The position numbers were made by a program, and so were the translations under genes. The notes beneath the pieces were generated by a model. That model did not search any database. It was not told where the DNA came from and worked only from the letters and a program-made list of their open reading frames with translations. DNA of 64,000 bases from Pseudeuparius sepicola (lineage: Eukaryota > Arthropoda > Insecta > Coleoptera > Anthribidae), in contig OY987299.1 in assembly GCA_963920635.1 (NCBI GenBank), positions 26,924,901 to 26,988,900 on the forward strand, written 5' to 3'. The stretch's first letter is position 1, and every line of letters begins with the position of its first letter. This document shows, piece by piece, positions 10,901 to 22,900 of this stretch.

Positions 10901-13900
10901 CTGTAGTCAAGGCGTGTCCGTCCGGTTCCAGTCCTTTCTCATGCCTCCCTGCTTGCGTTTATAGTCGGTTCCGGTCCCACTGACCCAACTTTTATATACG
11001 TGTTCGTCCGGGTCCGGTCCCGAAAGGGTTAAATAAGTCAACTGAAAATTCACCATTTAAACAATAAGCAATTTGAGCTGAATACGCCCCTCTCTCAAAT
11101 GCATCCGTTTCCACCATTATGGACCGGGAGATAGTGACAGATTTTTGGACGTGATTTTACTCAGTATGCCTTGCAAAGGGCATTATGTGGCACATATTCT
11201 CACAATAATAAGGTATGAATCGGAGAGTCAACCTGGGTTCTTCATGTGAAAAACTGAGTATTTAATTATTCGAAAAATATGCGTTTTGATATGATTTTAT
11301 ACAGGCTGCCATGTGTTTTATAATGAAGTTCAAAATAGAAAATTCTTCGGAAAACCATAGGCATACCGTTAGGGTGGGTCCAAAGGGCTATTATTGCCAC
11401 GTGATCTTGTATTTTAATAATTAATTTTTCCACGTTTCTGAACAGGCTGCCAATGAGAAGTATGCAAGTTCTTGTTATGAAACTGCTGAAGAAAAGATGG
11501 CATACCTTTTGCGCATGTACACGTACACTTTACATCGAATAACTCGTTTAAATGATTAAATAACATTCAATTTAAACAGTACTTGGACATGCGTGAAAGG
11601 TATGCCATCCTTTTTTCAGCATTTTCATAATAAGAACTTGCATACTTCTCATTGGCAGCCTGTTCAGAAACGTGGAAAAATTAATTATTAAAATACATGA
11701 TCACGTGGCAATAATAGCCCTTTGGACCCACCCTAACGGTATGCCTATGGTTTTCCGAGGAATTTTCTATTTTGAACTTCATTATAAAACACATGGCAGC
11801 CTGTATAAAATCATATCAAAACGCATATTTTTCGAATAATTGAAAACTCAGTTTTTCACATGAAGAACCCAGGATGACTCTCTGATTCATACCTTATTAT
11901 TTTGAGAATATGTGCCACATAATGCCCTTTGCAAGGCATACTGAGTAAAATCACGTCCAAAAATCTGTCACTATCTCCCGGTCTATTACGGTTTTGGCTC
12001 GACAACAAAATTACTTTTCACAGGTGGTCGGCGAAGAGATTCTCGGCACGTGGACTGTTATACCAAACCCAAATTATATGTTTAGACAAAACCATTCTTT
12101 TTTAGGTATTCGAAACGTTTAGGAGCAAGTACTTCCCAAATCGGCATCCCGCCTTTGACGGACGAAAGAATGTTTATGCCTCCAAGCCTTTATCTAATAG
12201 TTTGGGGGACCTAATGGGCGACGACAACATTGTTATTAACGATGACGAGGGAAGACAGAAAAAATACAAGGTAGAAGTGAAGTTTGCAGCGGAGGTAGAC
12301 TTGACACCTCTGAAGCACTTCATGCAGTGTGGAGAGACGCCACAAAATGCGCTGCAATGTGTCGATATCGTTCTTAGAAGCGCTCCAATTATGTCTTTCA
12401 CCCCTGTTGGCAGGTCGTTCTTCATGAAACCTGATCAACTTATTAATCTCGGACAAGGTGAGTAGCATACAGGGTGTTCCATAATTATGTGCAAATATTT
12501 GGAGAAAGTGTTCCACAGGTATTGTTAAGGGGGGTCTTTCATATAAAATGTTTCCAGCTTTAAGAGGGACAATAAATATGGTTTCGATTTTTTTTTATCA
12601 AATATGGTTGAATCTAGAAACTAGAATTTTGGCACACGTTACCAGCAAGTTGGAAGACACTTTACGGTATAACTACTTTTTGCACCCACACATCCTAAGG
12701 GTAGAAACGAAACGAAACACCTACATATTCTTCTTTTTTACAAAACTTTTTTATAAAATAGCCCAACTAATTTATGCTAAAAAATGTGGTTTATAAAGCT
12801 TTACAATTTTTAATAATTCTTGGTCAAATCGCACAATTAATAATTTTGACGGAGACCCGAAAACAAATCACACTGTATAATAAAATAATAATTACTAAAA
12901 ACGCTCTTTATTTGTACACTAGAAATGACATTTCTTAATTTGGTAATACAAGGTTGGCAGCATTGTTCTGGGCACCTCCAGGGGCGTATTTAGCATGTCT
13001 GGCAGAAATGTCAGAACTTGTGACAGATGCCTAACGTTAACCTTGATATTCGGTGGCTCTAACCTAACTTCAAACACAGAAACTGTAACTACAGTCTTTT
13101 TTCTGTGCTTCAAAGAACAGAGTGTAATGTTAATTTTTACCTATTCAAATTTTGGAGTCGTGTGCGTAAAACGTAAATTCTATTAAGGCCCTGTCCTCCA
13201 TCACCTATCAATAATATCAGTATAGCCGCCGCTTAGAGAATTCTACGGACATCAAATATTTACCTGTCAGAATCTAGTGTACAATTAAAAAGCATTTTTA
13301 GATTAACAACAGTAAAAGTCATTACTTGCTCATAGAATAAGATACTATTACCTGGACCGACACTATTAAAGACCCGAGTCCCGAGCATGACGTCATATTT
13401 CATTGTTGTTTGCGGACTGGGGTTGAATGTCACATAAATATATTAAATATCCAGCTTTATTACCATTGCCGCCCTTTTTACGGTCACGATTTTTCTTTGC
13501 GTCCAATATTTTGCAGTTTTGTCATATTAACAGAGTTTTTATATAGTCAAATTATTTTAAGAAGTCCTTACTGGGACTGTCAATTGGTAATTTCGACATC
13601 CTAAGTTGGCATCAATGCAACAAAAAAATGCAACCGGGTCATAAGTTCAGGTCAGTAACTAGCCCATTTGCACAATTAATAACACGAAAAGTAACAAGAA
13701 CACGAACACAGATAACGAGTAAAGTGCACGAAACGTACAAAACCCGCGAATATTTTCACTGCCGAACGTTTGAACCAGTTTGAACGATCCGGAATTTGCC
13801 TGAGTCCGCACCATAGACGCTGCCGCAAGTAGCTGATTATACCAAAATACCAAAATGAAAGTGTTTACATGACGTTTGAAATTATTATTAAAATGAGTTG

Positions 13901-16900
13901 TAGTCATAGTTATTTTTATTTGTAGGGGTATAATCGACATTGCAATAGGGTTTTTATTTTATTATGCCCTTTTTTTTCGTATCACTTGGGTAATTTTTCA
14001 CATCGTAAATCAATGAGTGACGTCATTAACTGGTTGAGACATATACCCCGATTACTGTAAGAAGTCCCGATTTTGTCAGATGACATTCTCCACAAAATCC
14101 CTAGGAATTTTCTGTTAACCATGGGTATATGCGTCGCAACCAGTTAATGACGTCCCTCATTGATATATGATGTGAAAAGTTACGCAAGTGATACGAAAAA
14201 AAGAACATAATAAAATAAAAACCCTATTGCAATCACGCTTATACTGCTACAAATAAAGATAACTATGACTAGAACTCATTTTAATAATAATTTCAAACGT
14301 CACGGAAACACTTTCATTTTGGTATTTTGGTAAAATCGGCTACTTGCGGCAGCGTCTATGGTGCGTTCTCAGGCAAATTTTATTTCCGTTTTCCTTGTTG
14401 TGAAAGTAAAAACCTATATATATTTTGTGGTTCAAAAGGGTTCAAACTTTGGGCAGTGGAAATATTCGCGGGTTTTGTACGTTTTGTGAATTTTACCGTT
14501 ATCTGTGTTGTTCGTGTTATTAGTAGTTATTAATTGTGCAAATGGGCTCGTTACTGACCTGAACTTTTTACCCGGTTGCGTTTTTTTGCTCCATCGATGC
14601 CAAATTAGGATCTCGAAATTACCAATTGACAGTCCCAGTAATGACTTCTTATAATAATTTTACTATATATACCAATATTATACCCATGGTTAACAGAAAA
14701 TTCCTAAGGATTTTGTGGAGAATGTCATCTGACAAAATCGGGACTTCTTACAGTAATCGGGGTATAGGTAGATTTGTTTGTGATAACATGAAATTTCCAT
14801 GCTCATGAAGAAAATCGAATGCGCAAATCACTATGTGAATTGCAGAAGAATAAACACTATAGCCCCAAAGCTAACCAATTTTCCACTATACAGTGTGGTC
14901 ATTTAAGTGTGCAACACTATGGGATTTTTTTTATTAATTGCACAACGAAAATACAAATATTCCTGAAAGTTGGCGCATGTTCAATAATCATATTAGGCGC
15001 ACTTAGAATGGTTACAAGTCAAACAGCATACAGGGTGGGTCAAAGTACCCTTATTTCAGAAAATTCAGCAAAATGTTATTAAGAAAAGTCGTCAAGAATT
15101 AATAGTTATGCCTAAATACCAAAACATGGCCTCCTAAGAAAAAGAAATATATAACAATTTTATAAATCAATCAAAATTTTATCAATTTCGCATAACTTTG
15201 TACAAATTCAAGCATATTAATTTGTAAAATTAACTTAAGCCTGGTTCATGCAGCTTCTTTATCTTTTAATTTTATTTTATCTTCAAGAAATAACCAATGG
15301 CATTTGTCCCTTGATTTGAACTGACCAATGACATTTAATATTTCTTAAAGTAAAAGAAAAATTAAAAGAAAAAGAAGCTGTATGAACCAGGCCTTAGATT
15401 TTTAATTTTTTAGGGAATCACAAACTTCATGTTTGTTGCGACAATATTAAAAAACTTTAAAATTTCGGAAAAATTCTTCTGAACAAGGAAAAACATTAGT
15501 AATGATAACGTGTATATTAAAAAACTCTAATTTAAGGGGCATCATTTTTATTTTAAATGTTTATTAAGAAACTGGAAATTAATTGACGAAAAAAAAATTC
15601 TTAGGAGGCTATGTTTTGGTATTTAGACATTGCTTTTAATTCTAAACAACTTTTCTTAATAACCTTTTGCTAATTTTTTGAAATAGGGGTACTTTACTCT
15701 TGTGCAATTTGATATTTTTTTGACCTTCCCTGTATGCTGTTTAACTTGCAACCATTCTAAGTGAACCTAATATGATTATTGAACATGCATCAACTTTCGG
15801 CAATGTCTGTATTTTGGTTGTGCAATTAATAAAAAAAAGTCCCATATGTTGCACACTTAAATGACCACACTGTATAAGAAGAAACTGAAAAATCTAACGC
15901 GTTCTATACTTACTTACACTACAACTAGCCATGAACTTCACTTTAAAAAATCTATGAATGTATGCCTTGTAGGCTTGTCAAATTAAAGGAACATAACAAA
16001 CAAGTATTTTATTTCATTTTGGTTGTTAAATTCGTTGAATTCATTTGCATTTTATAAAAAAAATTCTCCAACAATGGTGTTTTTTGCTTTAATCCACCCT
16101 GTCGATTTTTTTCGTCGTGTGGCTCCAGTGGCGATCGCTTGAAACAGTGCTATGCACAGGTCTTTAAGGTGGCATAAACACACATGGCATTAAATACTAC
16201 CAACCCAAGTGAGTTTTTTTTGAAAATCAATATGTTTTTCAAAAAACCAATACTCGACTCAAATACTGCATTATATTGGGCATATTTGGACAAAAAAATC
16301 AGCCAAATTTGATGTCTTGTTTGGAAAGACAATATACCTAAAATTTCTGGTAATTTTATGTTAGCGAAGAAGAAGAAAATACATTTCAGGTATATTGTTT
16401 TCGCAAACGAGACATCAGATTTGGCTGATTTTTTTGTCCAAATATGAGCATTGGTTTTTTGAAGAACCTAGTAATTTTAAAAACAAACACCAGGAACACT
16501 CTTGGGTTGGCACTATATGTGTGATAATGCCCTCTTAATATAGTGTTGGCCCAGCTATTTTTAATTTTTACAGGAATGGAGATGTATAACGGTATGTATC
16601 AGTCTGCGATTAGAGCATGGAAACCATTGTTGAATGTGGACGTTGCACACAAAGCCTTCCCAAAAAACATGCCAGTCATCGACATTATGTTGGAGCTGTT
16701 TAGCAGCTATCGATTCCAGTTTTCGCCAGATGACTTAAAAAGGCCGTTGAACCGCCAACAAGAAGACACGCTGAACAGTTTTATAAGAACCTTAAGGGTG
16801 ATTTACGAGATTCCTGGTAATTCGGCATCTCGCCGAGTTTTCCGCGTGAACAAGATCTCGCAGCCAGCGTCGAAGGAAGTTTTCTCGCACGACGGAAAAC

Positions 16901-19900
16901 AGATGACGATTCAGGAGTACTTCCAAAAGGAGAAGAGGTACAATTTGAGGTACCCGAATCTGCCCACGTTGTGGGTGGGTAACCCGCAGAGAGAGGTGAA
17001 GATTAAGTTGCCTGTCGAGCTGTGCACGGTCGTTGAGGGCCAAGGCGTCAACAGGAAAATGACGGAGGACCAGACCAGTGCTATGATAAAGTAAGTTTAC
17101 TTGCACCACACAAGTTTGATTTTTCACAGTCAAATTAAATTGACTTATATACGTCTGTAAGGAGCAACTGGCCAATTGTAAAAAAAAAGTGTTTTGTAGA
17201 AAAATAGAAAGTGAAATATCAGGGCTCCTACTCATTTTTCGCAAATCAAATGCCTGACTTTCCAGATTTTCCATGACCACTGAAAACAGATTTCCCTGAC
17301 TTCAAATTAATATGTAATTTAAAACTAATTACATTTGGTAAAGGTCCAAGTTGAAAAACACCAATGAAATAAAAAATCAGTTTTCTGGTAAACCAGATAC
17401 ATAAAACAGTGACAAGATAACTTTTTTATTTATAATTAAGTTCAACATAAACGTGCAAGAAAATTATTTCTGAACTTATTTGTAAAAAAAACACAAAAGT
17501 CAGGTGAATACCAAGAGCTCCTCTTAATGGTAATAACAAGTTTAACTCAATCAGTTTATATACAGGGACCGGCAGAAAGTTGGACACAAAAATTTAATAT
17601 TTTTAAACTCTGATTTCGATTAATTTAAATTTCTAGTTGCTAATCGAACAAAATTAAAGTTTAGTAGCATATACATGTGTTATCCGATGATAAGTTGCGC
17701 TTGCGGTATTTTGTTTTTTTGTAATACACAGGGTGGTCGAAAAAAAAATACAAAAAAGTTAAATTTCTTTTTTTTTTACTAGGTTGCTGTGACTTTAAAT
17801 CTGACATCCACCTTTGATGCCACACAACTTTTGTAAGTAACTTTTTACCGTATTATAAAAAAACTCTTGAGTTATTTTGACATTTTTGAATCTACCCGGA
17901 TACAAGGTCAGAGATATTTAAATTTTGATGTGTGCGTTTTGAGTTTGAAATGATGCACTAACTTTTATCAAGAATAAAATTTTCGGAGAAATTAATAATA
18001 AAAAAGTTTTCCATTTCTGTCCAACTTTCTGCCGGTCACTGTATAACCATTTTATTGTAGCCCACACAAAATTTAAGCGAAATCAGCCAAGCCATTCAAT
18101 TTAAGGTCAAAAATTAAAATGTAGGCCCAATATTAGCACGTGAAGCACCACTATCATTTCGGCAAGTACTTCATGCTAGGCCAAGATGTATACCGACACC
18201 TCGCAAGAAATTTCAAAATTTCCAATGTAGTATGTTAAGAAAAAAAACCTAAAACATAAAGGTACAGGATTCAAGGCCACGGCTCGCTATAATAAAATGG
18301 GCACATTTTTCGGCGGGTGCTAAGAGACCGTGGCATTGTTTTAAATTCTGATAAAGTAGGCTTAAAGCAACTAGTTTTGCCCACAAATGTCATTGGGGAA
18401 AATTTTTTGGTAACTCTTATATCTCTGAAAGTAGGCCATGGATCTCAAATGTTACACAAAGTTACCACATCAAAAAAGGAAACATTTATTTCAAATAAAG
18501 TTATTGGGGGATTTGTTGGACGAAAATTGTTATTTGTAAAACAGGCTTTAATCACAGAAAATATACTACGAAATTTTCTGTGCTTTAATAAATGGGGAAT
18601 TGTGTTTAGGCGATTGTAAGCCTGCCGTGGTTTCAGCATGGCCACAGCTGGGCACTCCTCAAGTTGGTGGCGCTCCGAGGTCTGTACTTGTTTTTTCAGT
18701 CTAACTAATTTTAACTAAACTTTTGCTTATTTTTTGCCTGAAAAACATAAAAAAAAGCCGCGTCTGAATGGACAAACAATCCACAGCAGAAGAAGGAAAA
18801 TAAACAGTCATCAGGTTAGGAAATATTGTCACAGATGCTATAAAAAAAGCCAAAGGGCTTAAGAGCAATGGCACTGCAAATAGTACAGATAAACCGCTAG
18901 CTTTCTACCGTATACTTTACATGGAATTAGTCCCAGGACGTCCACCAAAAATGCAAAACAAAATTTGAAACTTCAAAATCTATCTCCTGTGCACAGAAAA
19001 TATACGCTACGCGGACAGAAGTGCCAGTAGCATTGGGCTCGTAAAATATGTATAGCACACTGAAAGTTGGTTTTGCCTTGGCCTAACAGATGGCGCTCGG
19101 ATGCAGAATCGTTCTATTTTTAAAACCGTAAAATAACCTCCGATAAAAGTCACCGCTAGAGGCGCCAGCAGTCAGCTGAAGAGCCTAACCGTGTTGCCGG
19201 TGGTTTAGGAATAAAGGTTTCATAAACGCGCCTATGCTGGCGGCGGCTTTCAGTCATCAAAATCTATTTCCGGGCAGACGGGCAGAGGCCTTGAACTATA
19301 CGAAATATAACCTAGTGGGAGCATAGCTATTTTATTATTTGCTTCGTCTTTGTAGAATCCGTACGACGTATACTAAGCTATACAGAGTGCTTCAGAGGCA
19401 ATATTAATTATCCGATTAAAATATATTAAGATGTTACAAATAATATAGTTTATTCGTATCTTATTTACTAATTATACACTTAGTATACGGTAAATATTTG
19501 TTCTACAATGTAGAAAATATGTACAGGATGTCAATGATACCAATTTTATGGGTTTTTACTATTTATAATTTTGGGCCTAACCAAAGTTTACAGAATAAAA
19601 TCATAAATCATGAATAATACTTGTTGCATATTAAATTTATCATTCAAATCTCTGTTTCCAAATGTTTTTTCTACCTATAAGTATTGTTGTATTATTGAAA
19701 TATTCATTTGATATCATGAATATCATGATCCCCGCAAGGACGTTCCTAATCATTCCAAATGCACGAATTCGTGGTTGAAAAAATTTGTTGGGCGAAAGTT
19801 ACCCCGACTACCACCACGATTTTTAGCTAACGATCCCAGATGCTCAAATTCGTGCTTTAAAAAAATTGTTGGGCGAATAAACTACCCCAGCACCCCTTTA

Positions 19901-22900
19901 GGAAAAAAATGATAACTTTATTGTCGGATTCTCGCTGATTTTAGCAAGGACGTTCGTAATGATTCCAGATGCACTAAATCGTGGCTGAAAAAATTTCTTG
20001 TGCGAAATAAACTACCCTCAACGCCCCTTTAAGAACAAAAATGATAACTTCATTGTCGAATCCTCTCCAATTTTAGCAAGGAACGTTCCTAATGATTCCA
20101 GATGCGCGAATTCGTAGTTGAAAAAATGTGTTGTGCGAAAACTACCCCCACTACCCCGTATAAAAGAAAAAATATAACTTTCATGGTACGATTCCCACCG
20201 TTTTAGCAAGGACGTTCCTAATGATTCCAGATAATGTACAAATTTGTACTTTAAAAAACTTGTTGGTCGAAAACTACCCCAAGCACCCCTTTAAAAAAAT
20301 TATAACTTCATTGTCGGATCCTGGCCGATTTTAGCAAGTAGGTACGTTCTTAATGACTCTAGATTCACGAATTCGCGGTTGAAAAATTTCTTGTTCGAAA
20401 ACTACCCTCAGCACCCCTTTAAGAACAAAAATGATAACTTCATTGTCGGCTCCTCGCCAATTTTACCAAGGATTCTAGATGCGCGAATTCGTGGTTGAAA
20501 AAATTTGTTGGGCCCCCCGCTACCCCTTAAAGAAAGCTAACTTTCATGGTACGATTAGCACCGTTTTTAGCAAATTATTGGGCGGGAACTACTCCAGCAT
20601 CCCTTTGAAAAATTATAGCTTCATTGTCTCTAGATTCACGAACTCGCGGTTGAAAAAATTTCTTGTGCGAAAACTACCATCAGCAGCCTTTTAAAAACAA
20701 ATATGACAAGTTTATTGTCGGATCCTCGGCAATTTTAGCAAGGACGTTCCTAATGATTCCAGATGCGCGAATTTGTGGTTCAAAAAATTGGTTGGGCGAA
20801 AACTACCCCCACTACCCCTTAAAGAAAAAATATATAACTTCCATGGTAAATTCCCACAGTTTTTGGCAAGGACGTACCTAATGATTACAGATGCACAAAT
20901 TATTTGTGCTTTAAAAAAATTGTTGGCCGAAAACTACCCCCAGCACCAAAGCAATTATAAGTTAATTATCGAATCTTGGCTGATTTTAGCAAGTACGTTC
21001 TAAATAATTCTAGATTCACGAATTTGCGTTTGAAAACATTCTTTTTCGAAAACTACCCTCAGCAGCCCTTTAAGAACAAAAATGATAACTTCATTGTCAA
21101 ATCCTCGCCAATTTTAGCAAGGACGGTCCGATAATGATTCTAGATGCGCGAATTCGTGGTTGAAAAAAATTTCTTGGGCAAAAACCACCCCCACTACCCC
21201 TTAAAGAAAAAAAGGAAACTTTCATGGTACGATTCCCACCGTTTTTAGCACAGATGCACAAATTTGTACTTTAAAAAATTGTTGGGCGAAAATTAACCCC
21301 AGCACCTCTTTAAAAAAAATTATAACTTGATTGTAGGTCGATTTTAGAAAGTACGCTCTAAATGACTCTAGATTCACGAATTCGCGCTTGAAAAAAATTC
21401 TTGGGCGCAAACTACCCCCAGCACCCCTTTAAGAACAAAAATGATAACTTCATTGTCGGATCCTCGCCAATTTTAGCAAGGATGTTTCCAATGATTCCAA
21501 TTCGTGGTTAAAAAAATTGTTGGTCGAGAACTACCCCCAGCACCCCTTCAAAAAACGACAATAATCAAATTAAAACAAACTTTCGGGGTGGGAAGGGGTA
21601 GTTTCTACCCCGCAAATGTTTTCAACCACGGATTCGTGAAATAAGGGATATAGTGATTGCATTTTCAAAAAACGGCAATAATCAAATTAAAAACGAACTT
21701 CCGGGGGTGGGAAGGGGTAGTTTTTGCCCCGCAAATGTTTTCAACCACGGATTCGTGAAATAAAGGATGTAGTGAATGTGTTCTCAAAAAACGACAATAA
21801 TCAAATTAAAAACAAACTTTCTGGCGTGGGAAGGGGTAGTTTTTGCCACGAAAATGTTTTCAACCAGGGATTCGTGAAATAAGGAATATAGTGATTGCAT
21901 TTTCATAAAACGGCAATAATCAAATTAAAAACGAACTTCCGGGGGGTGGGAAGGGGTAGTTTTTGCCCCGTAAATGTTTTCAACCCCAGATTCGTGAAAT
22001 AAGGGATGTAGTGAATGTGTTTTCAAAAAACGACAATAATAAAATTAAAAACAAACTTTCGGGGGTGGGAAGGGGTAGTTTTTGCCCCCAAATGTTTTCA
22101 ACCACCGATTCGTGAAATAAAGGATGTAGTGAATGTGTTCTCAAAAAACGCCAATAATCAAATTAAAAACGAACTTCCGGGGGTGGGAAGGGGTAGTTTT
22201 TGCCCCGCAAATGTTTTCAACCACGGATTCGTGAAATAAAGGATGTAGTGAATGTGTTCTCAAAAAACGCCAATAATCAAATTAAAAACGAACTTCCGGG
22301 GGTGGGAAGGGGTAGTTTTTGCCCCGCAAATGTTTTCAACCACGGATTCGTGAAATAAAGGATGTAGTGAATGTGTTCTCAAAAAACGACAATAATCAAA
22401 TTAAAAACAAACTTTCTGGCGTGGGAAGGGGTAGTTTTTGCCCCGCAAATGTTCTCAACCACGGATTCGTGAAATAAAGGATGTAGTGAATGTGTTCTCA
22501 AAAAACGACAATAATCAAATTAAAAACAAACTTTCTGGCGTGGGAAGGGGTAGTTTTTGCCCCGCAAATGTTTTCAACCACGGATTCGTGAAATAAAGGA
22601 TGTAGTGAATGTGTTCTCTAAAAACGACAATAATCAAATTAAAAACAAACTTTCTGGCGTGGGAAGGGGTAGTTTTTGCCCCGAAAATGTTTTCAACCAC
22701 GGATTCGTGAAATAAGGAATACAGTGATTGCATTTTCATAAAACGGAAATAATCAAATTAAAAACGAACTTCCGGGGGTGGGAAGGGGTAGTTTTTGCCC
22801 CGTAAATGTTTTCAACCCCAGATTCGTGAAATAAGAGATGTAGTGAATGTGTTTTCAAAAAACGACAATAATAAAATTAAAAACAAACTTTAGGGGGTGG

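Larger units (their letters stand above)
13351..16550 (-). mobile_element. CCTGGACC-family TIR element, copy A, heavily invaded
   Basis: The end at 13351 reads CCTGGACCGACACTATTAAA and the end at about 16530-16550 reads ATATAGTGTTGGCCCAG, its inverse. Sequence just inside 13351 (GACGTCATATTTCA, ATATCCAGCTTTATTACC) is the reverse complement of the right end of copy B (38244-39145). Sequence at 15895-16175 is the reverse complement of copy B's left part (for example the stretch GTCGATTTTTTTCGTCGTGT). The base element is thus about 0.6-0.7 kb, swollen to 3.2 kb by insertions at 13541-14766, 14887-15876 and 16165-16530. It occupies most of AGO2 intron 3 and ends about 24 bp before exon 4. Confidence 0.75.
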
